A DNA stretch of 64,000 bases from Thysanoteuthis rhombus (GCA_963457665.1 OY735224.1:42558239-42622238); one strand, 5' to 3'. Shown: positions 25,294 through 40,214, numbered from the stretch's first letter. A program made the numbers and translations. Notes: generated by a model from the letters alone, not told the origin.

Positions 25294-25429
25294 TTGCATA
25301 GACACTCGAATCTGGCTGTTTGCTCAGGCCATTGTTGGACTATGGTGATTCAAACATCAACTGATTTTTGACGGGTATATGCCAATACAAAGCCGATAAC
25401 CATTAGGTTTGCTGGTAACCTCGAGAATA

Positions 25430-25915
25430 TTTCAGTTTACGGTTGTGTCTTTGAAATATTGTGCTGTTTGAGTCCTTTTCATGTGATAAATAGCATGCTT
25501 TCCTTTTGTAAGACAATTTCTTGATTGGGTTTCAGCCTTCGGCTCTGCAGCTGACTGTCGGGGAGGGGAGTATTGTATAAACTTCTTTTTGAAACTGATG
25601 GAATCTTTTTGTTCTTGAGGGCCAAACTTTCCCTCTCGAAAGCTTTCCAACCTGGGATCATTGTTTGCTTAATTCTTCCTCTTGTGGATTCCATAGAGGA
25701 TTGTTGTCCCAAGTAGATGTAGGGATCCGGTTTTCACCGATTATCCGATCCGAGGATTGTCCGTTTTGTCTCTATCTTGTGCGTATTTGATGCATTGAAG
25801 TTGGAGAAACGGAGACTAACTTCTTTGCTTCAGCTCCTTCAGCATTGTTTGGGGGCCACAAAGGTTTTGTGGCAAATAGGACGGTGTTATCAGAAAATCA
25901 GAGTCGACTGAGCCA
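25430..25915 (-). mobile_element. Old diverged RTE-type LINE fragment
   Basis: On the minus strand, a motif C remnant FSDNTVLFATK is followed by PTSTWDNNPLWNPQEEE (one frame) and QSSMESTRGRIKQ (another). These align to the YLGQ-IS region and GW-AF block, then LKNKKIPSVSKRSLYN of the RTE protein. It is much more diverged than the other copies here and may be a second RTE subfamily. Confidence 0.65.
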
Positions 25916-26970
25916 TAAGCTATCAGCTTATATTCCTAATTCCTCCTAACAAAAGTCCGAGAAGGCAGGCAAACTGGGTATAATTTGGTTGAACTGGTGT
26001 CACTTGGTCATAAACACCTTTTGCCAATAAAAAGCTTTGACTCTTCCTGTGGTTTTCTGAAAGAGAAGTTGTACTTAGATATGATACAAAATTTTGATGT
26101 ATCTGAGATCTACGCCTTTAAGGTTTATTGATTCGATTACTTTGGGAATTCCCATTGAATCAAAATATTTTTGATAGTTGCCAAATACAATGGCTGATTG
26201 CATTGTATTCTTCTTATTTATCTCTGAGTTCGTTCACCAAATTCGGATTAGAATATGTGTACATAAATATATAAGCTTGCTAATCGTAAAATCCCAAACA
26301 ACAATGCCATCAAAGATAGGCTGATATTGGAAACGGATGACTTTTAGTGCACTTGGACAGAATCGATATGTTATGTTCAAAGAAAACCAAAAAAGAAAGA
26401 AAAAAAGATATAATAAAGTGCTTAATGGTCAGTTACATAGAATTCGGCTTTTAAGAGCGGGTCATTAAGTGTGAACATCCCAATGGAAACAAGTTCATTG
26501 AAATGAAAGTGATACTCTTGCAGGGATGGTAAAACATATACAAAGCATAAAATGTATGAAGTTGTTTTTTACTAAGACTGTGAAATATTTGAAATTGGGC
26601 AGAAAAAAAATCTCCACATTAGATCATTTGTAAAAAGGTATTCATATATCTGTCTATAATTCAGTACATGGATATATAATCTGAAAGCGCCCCAAGGGGT
26701 ATTCTACTCAAACCCAACCCTTGGATGTATTTCACTTCATTAATCACAAGGATTTTCTTTTGTATAAGTTTAATTTGCTATTGGTATTAAACTTTTTTGT
26801 AAACAGTTTCTTATATTTCTTTCTGTAAAGTCCTTAAAGAAGGAATTTACGAGGCTAATTTTCACCAATTTAATAAAATGTTTGGAATTAAGCAGAATCT
26901 CCATATCAAATCTAAAATTTTACGGTCAATTCACGTTGGACATATACCCTCTATCTTAAATACCTTGATA
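25916..26970. other. No gene seen
   Basis: Nothing recognised in about 1 kb. Confidence 0.45.
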
Positions 26971-26971
26971 T

Positions 26972-27026
<55 letters not shown>
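26972..27026. repeat. (GA)n microsatellite
   Basis: About 27 GA units, one impurity at the left end. Confidence 0.95.
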
Positions 27027-27027
<1 letters not shown>

Positions 27028-27479
27028 GTCCATGACAGTCCTAGTAATTGTTGTCGGAGGGAGAATGATCTCTGCACTACGCTCAATAATGCAGGCCTGA
27101 GAAAATGATTTTTTAAAAATATTGTGAATCCAGTGTTGACTATATTTAGATAGAAAAAAAATGTTTCATGTTTCAAGTCCAGTATCACCAATTGAAATGT
27201 TCTAATTTGAATTCCAAATTGGAGGGTGATTTCCGGAATCGGAAAATCACATCCTAACTTGCAACCCTGAGCAAAAGACCCACTGAATCGTATCCCCCAA
27301 ATTATGTGATTGGCCTGGCTGAGAACGACATTAAATAAATAAATGAATCTAGCAAATTGCATTATGGGGGTGGGCTATAGTACAGTTCCTATGGGAGTGC
27401 ATTCAATTTGAAAACCCATGTATAGAAATGTGGACAAATATATAAATACCTTTCCCTTCGTGTCTTTGTTTAATGTCCA

Positions 27480-28560
<1,081 letters not shown>

Positions 28561-29010
28561 GGATTCCGGTCGCTGAACTTATCGGTCATTAGGGCCAGCA
28601 ACGCAATAGGGTCAACCTTTAAAAACTGACTTGAATGTTAATTTTTAATTAAAAACTGTTACAAATAGTTGTGATTCAAGATAAAGACAAAATTGTGATG
28701 AAAAAAGAAATGTGTATGTGTTTTATGTCAGTTGCTCCCCATGGATTAAAAAATGTTTTGATGTTTTTTGTTTTGATTTTTTAAATTATTTATTTTTTAG
28801 ATAATTAGATCCCAAAATTGGCTTTACAAACTGGAGTCCCACCTGACGATTATTGATATGAAATGGTCTGTCGAGGGTATCCATCATTTTAATGATTAAA
28901 AAGTTTTGTTAAAAAAACATATCGAGCACTCTTGTCTTCTTTCTCTCTTTTTCTTTTTCCTTTTCCTTGTATTTTCCTTCTTTTTCTTTATTCTTTTGTC
29001 TCCATTGTTT

Positions 29011-29087
29011 TTCTTCTTCTTCTTCTTCTTCTTCTTCTTCTTCTTCTTCTTCTTCTTCTTCTTCTTCTTCTTCTTCTTCTTCTTCTT
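29011..29087. repeat. (CTT)n trinucleotide repeat
   Basis: About 25 CTT units inside a longer pyrimidine-rich block (28930-29160). Poly-Lys, poly-Glu, poly-Ser and poly-Phe frames here are not genes. Confidence 0.95.
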
Positions 29088-29109
29088 TACTACTTTTCTT
29101 TTTAGTTTC

Positions 29110-29720
29110 TTCCCTACTTCTTTTCTTTCTCTTCTCCACTGTTTTCTTCCCCCCTTTTTTCTCACTAACTTTCCGCCATTAGTTTGAACCTTCCAGAATG
29201 TATTCTACTCCATCCTCCCAATTTGGGTAATCACAACCCTTACATTCAGACATCAAAGTCACCCATCCTCATTTTAATGCTGCTTGCGGATCCTCCGATC
29301 AACTTGTTTGTCGCAGAGCCAACAACTTTTCTTTAGGTCTGGGAACCATCAAAATATTCACATAAAATGAACAGTAATTGCCTCTTCGGTTTACGCCCTT
29401 TTGAGTTACAAAAGGTGATTATCGAAACGCATTACTCCTAGATAACGCTATAAACTTTATCTTCTCTCGACTCTTCCAGGTTCTTCATCTTAAGCATTCA
29501 TCTCTCTCCTTATTTGCCTTCGTGTGTTTCTTCTTCGTCCTTTTCCTTCATTCAACAACTTTTGATCGTTCCTTCCTCTTCAACCGATAACTTTTGGTAA
29601 TTAGAACCCATAGATGCCTACATCAAAGCCATTCCCCATCCTTATTTTAATGTCTCCACAGATTTTCCGATCAGCTCCATTGTCACCCAGCCAGTTACTT
29701 TCCAATTGCGTCGAGAGAAG
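29110..29720 (+). repeat. Diverged direct duplication, ~385 bp offset
   Basis: 29220-29340 and 29595-29720 share GGTAATCACAACCC / GGTAATTAGAACCC, ACATCAAAG, CCCATCCT-ATTTTAATG and TCCGATCA-CT in the same order. The pyrimidine-rich sequence preceding each is also alike. Confidence 0.5.
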
Positions 29721-30265
29721 GCGGGGACTGAGCTATTTGACATTCCACCAGAGCCAGGTATTCGCCTGTATATCCAATCGATCGAGGTGTACAACACTAG
29801 GCCTGGCTTTGCATTTGAACTTGTAAAGTTCAAAGAAAAAAGAAAATTCTGATTTTTGAAAGATCGAATGATCGGCTAATCTTTCGTGATTTACTTTGAT
29901 CCTAATGTTATAAGAGAGAAATTCGGATAAATACTGTTTTCTATACGTTTCATGCTCTTGAAAGACTACTAATTGTCAGTTAGAGCGTAACAGCTACGAA
30001 CTGATTATTTATGAATTAGGATTAATTTATAGCGAAAAAAGTGATTATTATTACACAGCAATTCACACATGATTAATGCCATAAAAAATCAGTCAGAGCT
30101 CCCCAGGTTATCCTGTCAAATTTCGCTGAAGAATATCCGACATCTTTTCATACCAAACTTATAGTGAAATCCAAAATATTAGATCCGTTTCTCAAATAAT
30201 TTTGAAATTATACCCAATTTTGTCCAGTTTGTCGATCGATCCTTTTGTCAAAACTCCAAAATTTA
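29721..30265. other. No gene seen
   Basis: Nothing recognised. Confidence 0.45.
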
Positions 30266-30269
30266 TAAC

Positions 30270-30776
30270 TCCTTTGATAAAGGAACCTACACGACTCCCA
30301 ACAATTACTAGATGAACTGAACGAAGTGAACAAAAAAAGTGGCCATCACGTACACCTCAGCAAAACGAAGGTCATGTGCAACAATCGCGTAAGAAATGAA
30401 CTCACAACGATCAAAGTCGAAGAAAGTAGACCACTACATCTACTTGGGTCAATGAATCTCAATGAAATCGTCCCAAAAAGAAGAAATCAAGCAAATATTC
30501 ATTCTAGGATGGCAAGCATTTGACGGAGAAATTTCAACCTTCAAAAACAAGAAAATCCCTTCAGTCCTGAAAAGAAAGGGTATACAACCAATACATCCTC
30601 CCGATATTTATCTATGGGGCTGAAACATGGGGTGTAACCTAGAGAATAACCAAGAGAACTGAAAAAACATGCAACTTGCACATAAATAATCATACTCCAC
30701 CTCACATGGAGAGAGCACAAGACAAGTTCAGAAAGTATAGTCTCTGTAACGCTCGTGATAGAGAGGTCTGGTGAAA
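30270..30776 (+). mobile_element. RTE-type LINE, truncated at both ends
   Basis: Reads from the L-D-E-L-N-E-V-N-KKSGHHVHLSKTKVM segment through the YLG and GWQAF regions to the YGAETW region, then jumps: GAGAGAGCACAAGAC joins AAGTTCAGAAAG, skipping roughly 200 bases present in other copies. It stops at a GATAGAGAGGTCTGGTG block without (GAT)n. Inactive. Confidence 0.75.
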
Positions 30777-31880
30777 TACGATAAAAGATCGTTTTCTCTT
30801 AAATTAGGAAATGTAATTAAATCAGGTTTTTTCTCTATACTCTCCCTTTTGCAGGGAAACAGGTTTGAATCTTATACGTAAAAAGACTACAACCACTTTC
30901 AGAGCTTTCAACCCAAAGATGATAAGGCAAGATGAAGCATATTGTTTTTTCTTGTCATTTATTTGTTATAGTTATAGGACTGTCAGAGTGATCGTTTGAA
31001 TGTCCTCAGAATGTCCATGTCCACATTTAACTATATGGACAGTTAACTACCATTTCCATATTCTTACCATGTGTTCATATACATCTGAAAACAATCTGAC
31101 AAAATTGTGTCTGAGCTTCCTTTTTGGGGTGTGTTTGTTAATGCTCCTATAATTTTTAATGGGAATTCGAGACGATGATCTGGTGAATTCTCCTATAAAT
31201 TGGTGACATCCATGATCAAAATCAAGCAATAAATCAAAGATTATTACTAGGATTTTTTGAATATAACAACTAGTGTACAATCTATACAGCATCAATTTCC
31301 TCCTAATCGAGTTTCAATCCGATCAAACAATTCTATTTTCCGTGATTTTGACCGCTAAGCCATTGGTTTATTGGGAGTCATCGCAATCTTTGTCGATTTT
31401 GAACTTACCCTTATTAATAAGTCTGCTGTCCTTAGGATGCAGCTGTTACTAGTCAATAAGATGCATGCATACAATCAACCAATCTTGAATACTCATGCAC
31501 ACATTCATGTATATAAGTCTACGATTTCTTGTACCCAAATCTTGGGAGTACACGTTTTTTTTTTGAATTCCAATTATTTTATATTTAAGAATGGTAAAGA
31601 AGATATTGTATCAGTATTGACAGACGCCTCCTTTCCATCTGAGCGTGCAATTCTTTTGATCATTCCGATATCAAATAATCATAATAGATATCCATGAGCA
31701 ACAGAAGCAAGTCTAATTAGTGGAACCACTGAGGCATGGCATGGGTGGAGCCGATACTATTTCGAAATGATAATTTCTGCTGCTCTCTGCAGTGCACTTG
31801 AAGTGGCTTGTATTTGGCGTCAAGTGCAAACTTTATGTGCAGATGACATTTACAAAAATGCAACAGCTCTCCGGATAAGA
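30777..31880. other. No gene seen
   Basis: A 108-codon frame at 31371-31697 has no domain. Nothing recognised. Confidence 0.4.
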
Positions 31881-31882
31881 TG

Positions 31883-31883
<1 letters not shown>

Positions 31884-31954
<71 letters not shown>
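31884..31954. repeat. (TA)n-(TG)n microsatellite
   Basis: About 29 TA units then five TG units. Confidence 0.95.
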
Positions 31955-32235
31955 CTTTTTACCCAATGGAAGGTTTCTTCCAGTCATCAGTTTGGTCCAG
32001 CCGGTGGGCTAGGGAGTTAGGTATGTGCGTATTGCGCACTCAGTCTACTTCAATGGAACCTAGGCTATAAAAACAAATATCACTTCTTAACATATCCAAA
32101 AGAGCTTCTTGGAGGTTGCTCAGTTAGCAATGTATGCCGACAGTAAATTGAGTTTGTGTCTACTGGTTTCTTTTTTTAATGTTTGGTGTGACGCACGTGT
32201 ACATCTACATATGTGAATGTCTCATGTATTTGTGC

Positions 32236-32302
<67 letters not shown>
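32236..32302. repeat. (TA)n microsatellite
   Basis: About 30 TA units. Confidence 0.95.
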
Positions 32303-32305
<3 letters not shown>

Positions 32306-32314
32306 GAAATTTGC

Positions 32315-32420
32315 CCTTTTAGCATTGGACGTCTTTGCATTAGCCTCTTTTTCATCGGAAGTTTTTGCTTTATTCAACCTCATTACATCAGACGTCTGTG
32401 CATTTGGCATTTTTGCTTTT
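32315..32420. repeat. Degenerate ~33 bp minisatellite
   Basis: Three diverged units contain GGACGTCTTTGCATT, CGGAAGTTTTTGCTTT and AGACGTCTGTGCATTTGG. In the minus frame this gives a repeating (A/K)-(Q/K)-T-S-(D/N) peptide, which is a consequence of the 33-base period. Confidence 0.5.
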
Positions 32421-35155
32421 GAGCCATTCCTTATGGAATTTTGATCATTTTTGATAATGTCCAATTTAGATTGGGCATTTTGACATTGCACCGTTTGATT
32501 CTCATGTTTGAATTTGGACTTGGGTTACATTAATTGTTAATATTTTTGCTCTTAAAAAATGTTTTACCGTCAGCTAAGAGTCTAATTCCTGAGAAAAGAT
32601 TCTGCCAAACTGATATTATTACTGATAGAACGAGGAATTCAAGACTATAATCACCTATGATGAATGGAAAGTAAGGGTGCACTTCAGCATCACAGCTACA
32701 TTGTAGTTAAAAAAAAATTCAAAAATATCTTTTGTCAAAACTCAACTATTTTCATTAGATTTGTAGGGGAAAGCAAGTGAAACAGAAAAAAGTAAAAATT
32801 TCTTCAACAGGTCTGAATCCCACCAATTGTACTAACAGCAAATCTGGTGTATTGCTGCTCTCACTGATTTCCTATGCACTAAAACTAGTTTTCATCATAT
32901 GAGCACAAACCCCTTACCTAGAGAAAAGGCAATTTGATACCTGCTGATTTTGAGCAGGTCTTTGATTCTGATCTGCAACATGTATTTTTCAACACGTTAG
33001 AGTATAAACGTACACACGTGCGTATGAGCAATATAATTTTGATACAAAATTCATAGTATCCATGTTCAGTTTGAATAGAAGAAGGATTGAAGTTTGATCC
33101 TATAGCAGGTCGGCTTGTCTTGCTTTAGAGTCGCGTGTTATGTCGGCAGTAATTCAATTCAGATATGGTTATAAATTACCCAAGCTGCAAGCAACCCTCG
33201 CTTCAAATTTAGAATAATTAGTGGAACTACAATTATCATGGCTATCTTTAGGGACATAGATTATCTATCATTTCTCCCATATTTAGTTTGTGCCGCTTGA
33301 ACTTTGACTTGGATGGATAGGTCTGTGTTAATGTTCTCTTTAATAAGAATTGTAATACGGGAAAATGTGAGTTCCCCACTCCATGATCTCAAAGAAGAGC
33401 ATACGAATGAAAATAAAAATTCATAAGCCGAAAAGACGTAAAGCGAAGGAACAATTACCATGAATTAATATTTGACGGTTTGGGAGGTTTTCCAGACTTC
33501 CAAAAATGGCAATGATGGAATATTTGGCTGAATCATCCGAGGTCGGTTTAGATGTGTATAAAAGAGACTTGGGGTTAGTATAGAGAGGAAGACGTTACAC
33601 GCTTCCGCTATAACGGTAAGCCAGCAAACAAGTCGTCGAGTTAAAATGTATGTCCAAGGGCACCCACAGGATTTTTTTCTACCATTCATTCTATTTATTC
33701 CTTGAAACGTCCATTTTGTGATTCTGCCTGTTCCCAGGCTGAGATAATGTCTCAAAAGCTTCATTTTGAATCATACATTACCCCTTGTGCACATTCGTCC
33801 AAGGATACCAATAGATAGGAAAATACAGAACTTCTTCAGTATACAATATACAGGGACAAATAAGCATATTTTTCTATGCAAATCTGACCCGAAAAATTCG
33901 TAACAATGGGTTTAATTTTCTCATGATATATTTTGAGACAGAAACTAATTATCAACTGTTTGTCGTGTAATTTTGTTTTCCCTTTGAAATGTTTTAAAGA
34001 ATTTACCGGACAACAGACTGGAATCTGATGGGTTCTTTTGGGTCCTACATTACCCTTATTTCACGACAAAACCTCATGAGACATTGTTTCAGCCAGGGGA
34101 AGGGCAGAATCATAAAATATCATTTCAAGGAATAAGCAAAAAACACATGGTGAAAAAAAAACCGGGAGTACCTGCCGACCTACTTTTCGCACTAGACTGA
34201 AGTGATGAATATTAGTTTGGCTTCCTACTTTTTTCGTAGGAGCAGGAAAATAACGTAAAACAAATTTTCAATAAGCTGGGGCTTTCTGAAACCGAAAGAA
34301 AGAGAGAAACAAGGAAAAGAAATTAGAATGAAGGATAAAAGGAAAGAAAGAAAGAAAGAAAGGTGTTTATGAAGGGAAAAGAAAGAAAAATCAAATACAA
34401 ATTTTTTCTTTTCTTGTTTAACCACGAATTCTGAAGTTTACTAGTAGCTTCAAATCTTACATCAATTAACAATAAAAATAATGGCCCGGTCAAGCGTAAT
34501 AGCAGTAGATTAAGCTGCAGCTGAAATTCATAGACGCTCAAGCCATTATAACTAACGGGGCTAAATTTTGATCCTAAAACAGTTGAATTGATAGCACTAA
34601 AATGAAGCAGTGAGATCCAGAGTTGTTGTATGTAAAACTTTCTAATCCAAACTTATTCAAATGTGTTTATGATGATGCTTAGAATATTAAATTCAAATTC
34701 AATCAGTCAGGCAATTCTTTGAGTTTCATTTAGCATCGATTATTTCACTCATGAAATTATAATTTTGTTACATGACATTGTAGAATACCCAGGACACAAG
34801 AGCTTAACCTAAGGTAATTGAAAAGAAAACATGGAGGATTCAGATCAAAAGATATTTTCATTATTTCAACTAGTTATGTGTTAATGTGTGCTTTTGTGAA
34901 TGTATGTGTGTATGTGTGTATGCCCAGGCGCTCCTGGTCCCCTGTTTGGGGCTACAACCCTGAACATATGCATGAGTATACCACCATTAAATATTTGTCT
35001 GAATGTTTCTTTTTTTTTTGTTTGTTTTGATTTTTAAGTACTTTTTCTAGAGGGTCTCTCTGGTCATTCACATCAAAAATACTCAAATCTCTTGCAAGCA
35101 TCATTTATATAATTTCACTCTGAATTTCTTCATTTTTCAGATAATTTTAGATAAA
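32421..35155. other. No gene seen
   Basis: About 2.7 kb of AT-rich DNA with an impure GAAA tract near 34339-34362. No open frame here has a recognisable domain. Confidence 0.45.
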
Positions 35156-35159
35156 TAAT

Positions 35160-35640
35160 CTATATTTTTTACCCTTTTCACCTTTCTCAGCCTTCTGTTG
35201 GCCATTGATCACCCCAAAAATGTGAATAAAAAAATGAAGCGTGAAAGCTGCCGTATTCAGGGGATCATTTTAGCATAAACTCAGATTGCAAAATGAACTT
35301 GATACTAAAAGCTTAGTGAGGGAGATTTACATTGAACAAAAGTATTTTTCTAGACATAACAAGGAATGAATGTTTGAAACTTCAGCCATCTTGCAACATT
35401 TCTGTGGCTTGTATCCCTGAAACATACATAGCAAGCCAGGCAGCTAGCCAGACAACCTTAGAAACAGAAAAAACATTGTTAATAGTTTTTATAACATTTA
35501 AAAGAGAGGCAAGGGAATAGAGAGAGCGAAAAGGAAAAAAGAAAAAGCTCCTCGCCATCACAGACAATAATCAAACAACCATAGCGTCAGAATTCGAAGC
35601 CATAGACGGCAAATACCTAAATTGCTTTGGTATTCGCCGT
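35160..35640 (+). repeat. Dispersed repeat family F1, plus-strand copy
   Basis: Has GGGGATCATTTTAGCATAAAC, TTCAGCCATCTTGC, CATACATAGCAAGCCAGGCA and a weak GTTTTT end. It is followed by a CAACCATAGCGTCAGAATTC segment also found near 5390 and 19190, suggesting the two blocks may belong to one longer element. Confidence 0.55.
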
Positions 35641-36465
35641 TTATAATCATTTGCTGATAATCTTCATAAACAACAAATGCTAGACAAACTGAATGTCTTA
35701 CGTAATACGGTGTGTGTGTTTGGGAAAAGGAGCTGGAACGACAGCATTTTTTAGAATTCGGTCAATAATGTTTTTTTTTGTTCAACACTAGCGCCTAGTT
35801 GCTTCAATATGAGTATGTATTAGACAGTGGCCAATACAAGCGCTATTTGATTCTGCCAAGCGTTGTTTCCAATCAGGCATAACAACTGCTTGTCTGTAAT
35901 TGAGTGGTCCCATACATAGTTTTCAAGAGTGACCACTTCAGCGTAAGATGGATAACAAATATAATATTCTACATCCAGAGCACTTGGTTTGGCGTATGGT
36001 AATGTATTCGAAGAAGAGGGTGAAACAATGGCCACATGATCATGCTAAGCCAATGAAAACGTTGCGAAATTTCCGCCAACAAAATTTCATCCCTCCAGAT
36101 GCATCAGTTTTAAAATTTGCTTTAGGCGAGACAAACGGTGGATTCAGCACATCTCTCAACCATTTGACCGACCCATCAGTTGTCAATCGAAACAAGTGGT
36201 CGACAAACCGTCAATAATTATGAGATACCCGAGTTTTACAGGTCAGGTATCTCAGAACAAAAAGCCATCAGACTAATTCACGAATTAAATTATAAAGATC
36301 TCACTGCATTTTTTTCGCTTTTGAAGTTCTTTTTCTTCTGCCTAGACGATACTCAATAACAACTCCTTTTCCTCTGACTATGAAGTATTACTATTCCAGA
36401 TGGTTATTGATCAAAATGAACTTATCATTCACCTCTTACAGCAGTCATTCTGTTGTTTTTGTTTG
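35641..36465. other. No gene seen
   Basis: Overlapping 71-codon minus and 89-codon plus frames at 35820-36217 have no recognised domain. Confidence 0.45.
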
Positions 36466-36469
36466 CATG

Positions 36470-37035
36470 AAGTTGATGCTTAGTGCAGCTAATGGAAAAA
36501 GCAAGACAGTTGGTCTCTAAATGAACTTCAGTAAAACAAATTTTGAAGACAAACACACGAGGATCGAAATTGGAAACGCAGAACTGGAAAAAGTAGACCA
36601 TTATATCTACCAAGGACAACGAATGAAACTCTCTAAAAGAAGCTACCTCAACATCCAAGAAAAATTCAATTAGAAAGGTTAACAACCAATGTATCTTCTC
36701 GATGGTGCATATGAAAGAATCATGCTCAACACCATGTAGAGATCAAAAGACAGTCCAATATATTTGGAAGAAAACAGGAGTCTGAGATATCATAAAATCC
36801 ATTAGCAAACTCAAATGACAATGGACTGGTTACATGCAAGACCAAGGCCAGCAGGATATAAAGTTGTGAAACGAATTCTAAAAAATTAGGAAGGGCTTTC
36901 TCCGCAATGTCCATGACAGAGAGGTCTGACGAATCTCCAGGACTGTCTATATCCAACAACAAACGGTGAAAGGCTGCTGCTACTGCTGCTACTACTGCTG
37001 CCGCTGCTGCTGTTGCCGATGATGATGATGATGAA
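36470..37035 (+). mobile_element. RTE-type LINE, 5'-truncated, internally deleted
   Basis: Starts at the MNFSKT block, keeps the GNAELEKVDHYIY-like region, loses the GWQAF to AETW interval, continues through the TVQYIWKKTGV-like part and ends with CTATATCCAACAACAAACGG, then (GCT)n and (GAT)n. A GCT/GCC stretch at 36976-37018 sits between the usual end and the (GAT)n tail. Inactive. Confidence 0.75.
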
Positions 37036-40000
37036 AAAATTCTATCAAAGAATAAATATTGGCTGAATAAATTTTATTTGTGACATCACTACCGGAGAAT
37101 ATTCAGAGCAAAAAATCATCTTCCAAAAATTGAAAACGAAACATTTTTAGAAGGGGTCTTGTGGAGTACTTGATGCCAAGTTTTAAGTCAGTAGACAAAA
37201 CGCTATTGCCTCCAACAGTGGGATACACGCAAATATAAAAGGGAATAATAGAATCCTCCTTCACCTTCGGTGGCTTTGGTTGTTCAATAAGTATTAAAAA
37301 GAGGGACAAAGAAAATAAGATGTGAAAAACGTAGAGGAAAGAGGAGAAAGAGAATGAACATGAATAGGAGAGATAATAAGCTGAAGAGAGGAAGAACAAA
37401 GAATCAAAGGGATGATAATTAGGAAGAAGGAAAATCTCAATAGAAAATCTATATGAAATGCACCAGCGAAAACCAATCTTTCTTTTCCAGAATCCAGATC
37501 GTAGTTTAGGCTGTTCATTCAAACGACCCACAAAGATCGTTCATTTAATGTTATCATCCAAATTGTTCTACTTTCCTCACTAATTCCAACTTTTGAGAGA
37601 ATTCAAAACTTCTGTATCTAAAGAAACATATGCAATTCTATAACTGAATCAATGTACCTACGATTACCACCTAGACCAAACAATCAGCAAAGTGATGAGG
37701 TATTTTTCCTTTCCAATCGATTATTTTTGTTATGGCAACGCTATCGGACACATCTTCAGGCTTAGAACCTCGCAGATCTGCATAATTACTACTTTACTCT
37801 ATGAACAGTATCTTGGAATTTTGGAGATTTTAAGAGTCGTGATTTTTCTTTCGTTGCTTAATTATTATTTTAGAAGGAATTTTCTATCTCGTACAAGGAA
37901 TACCAGACACGTTTTTGGCTGAAACAGTGTAAATACGCACGAGTACACATTGTACATACGTTTTTAAAATGTTATTTCTATTATAGGTTGGGAGAAAAAA
38001 CACTTCTTTTGCATAAGTGAAAAGAAAAATTTTGGGTACGGATATCGGTTTTTCAGAAAAATACTAGACTATTTTTATAAAGGGGTATTTGAAAACTTTA
38101 AGAAAATCTGACCCTGCGTTCTGTTGTAGATGAATCCTAATGGTCCAAAATGTTCTAAATCTGCTGCCATTAGTTTATGGCTCTGCTACTAAGAGTCTTT
38201 GGTTTGAACACCAGATCCCTTGTTAGCAACTGGTGATTCTCACAACCTCAGACCAGACTCACTGCAACAGAACGTAACGACCCTATAAATTCTGCTGTTT
38301 CGGATATGCTCTGGTGAAGTCTGCAAAAGTTCTTGCACGTAAGTGTATCATTCCACATTAACATGAAGTACTCAATGCCAGCTTACTCACTAAATACCTC
38401 TGGCCCTGATATGCACAGTTATAATTATCCTTGCCTTGTGCCACTGGTCATAATGTTTAGCTCATTAGTGTTCTAGGAAAAGAAAACCAATAAAAACCAT
38501 GTCAGTAATCGATTAAAATATCTTGCTTCGCCATGGATGCGCCTGCAGTTAGGAAAAATCAACATGAACACTGTTTTTATCTGCAAAGTTAGTTGGTCAT
38601 GCTTAGAATGTCAAAAATCTTGTCAAGACCAGATTCAAATAGAATGATAGCGTTTCTAAGGAATAAATGGCTCGAATAGAGAATAGTTAAAAGAAGGTAG
38701 ACAGCTTTCTTCTTTTCTTGTTGCTCTTTTCCCCTTTTCTTCCTTACGACAAGAGGAAAAAACAGAATATACAGCGATTATCACTAGTGTGTACACTTTA
38801 TATCGTACGAATTACAATATAATTCAGTACGATATTTTTTTCGTAGGATATCTTTTGTCTTATTTTTGATGCAATGATTAATTACATTTTTTTTATTTTT
38901 TACGTTTTAACGGGGATCAACTTGGAAACTTAAAAGGGAAAAATACTTTTTCGCAAAGACAAATATTCACAAATATTGTCAAATTCTATAATTCTTCAAT
39001 ATTAAACGCTTAATTCAATTTACAAGATTTTGAACATAGCTTGTTCTCATCAACCTCTCTAAAACGGCATATATGTACTGAAAATACACTTCTGAATACT
39101 TCATTTTGAAGAAAGCATATCTGATTACAGTTTACGGCTTAATCACGAAAGTAATGTCGGGCCTTGTCAATAGCTAAATGAGTGACCTACTGGGAATATC
39201 AGGTGTCATAAGAGAGAATGGAGAGATGAATCACCCTACTTCAAATTTTTGTCGAATCTAAGTCTATTTCATATGCCATACAATGTAAGCTCGGACAAGA
39301 TTTTTTTTCTCGTTGGAAGTTTGGATTTTGGTAGCTGATGCCATAGCCAGAGCAAGATCACCAACTAACTCGCTGTATCTGATTATTTTAGAGGAGTCAG
39401 TTGGTGCGATATCGCAAACACACCCAATGACACAGCTATCCGCATCTTGAGTATTGATCGATAGTGAAGAGTGAACTGCGAGTGAATCCTCCTTTGCAAA
39501 TCATAAAGCTAGATAACCTCTTCTCACTCTTTATTTTCGGGGAGAATGTGTTATCTGTCATGGTGACGCCACAAGTCATTGGGTAAATCTGTTTTCGAGG
39601 ATTGATTTGTTCTTGTGTTACGAGATAATTATCATTTTACCAGGCATATTAGCAAAACAAAGTTTCCATGGTACTCAACGAATGTGGTGAAAAGACTGAA
39701 CCACTCTATTTCACTAGGCAGTTGAAGTATTTGCACAATGACCCATGTAAACAATTCTAAAAAGCCAGAGATAACTTACTGAGTGGCTTGGTATTATGAA
39801 TAAAACTTCGTGGTTCGAGCAAAGCGAAACTGGCTTTTATTTTCATTTTAGATTCTAATTCATTTTATATTTACTGAAAATTTTCAATTGTCAGCTACGA
39901 CAACTAATGCTGATCTCTTGTTAAAAAGTGTATAGTTCAATTGTAGTCGCAGTGTTGTAGATGAAAGATACTTTTTCGAACTCATTTGTCACCTTAGACT

Positions 40001-40210
40001 CAAGAAATCACTCAAATTGGTTGCATTGTACCTTTATGGAAAGGCATTCAGAGATTCTCTGCGCTCTGACTGGGATGAAAAGGTTGCCTCCTGCCTAGGA
40101 TCTGGGAGTAATATCTATATGCTTACTGAAAAGTGTTACCTACCCCTTACACACTCACGTATAAATAAGTAGGAGGTGTCTGTATGTTCTTCTGTTAAGC
40201 TATAAAACAT
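37036..40210. other. No gene seen
   Basis: About 3.2 kb. 37033-37110 shares a short repeat core with 5430 (CAGATTAATTTTATTTATGACATCAC-like). A 142-codon minus frame at 37103-37531 has low complexity and no domain. A tRNA-like phrase near 38175-38220 is too degenerate to call. Confidence 0.4.
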
Positions 40211-40214
40211 ACGT

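Noticed and set aside
28896..29187. Poly-Lys, poly-Glu, poly-Ser and poly-Phe open frames
   Set aside because: Direct translations of the (CTT)n/(AAG)n repeat.
38170..38225. tRNA-like head
   Set aside because: Only a weak B-box-like phrase; no body shared with other SINEs.
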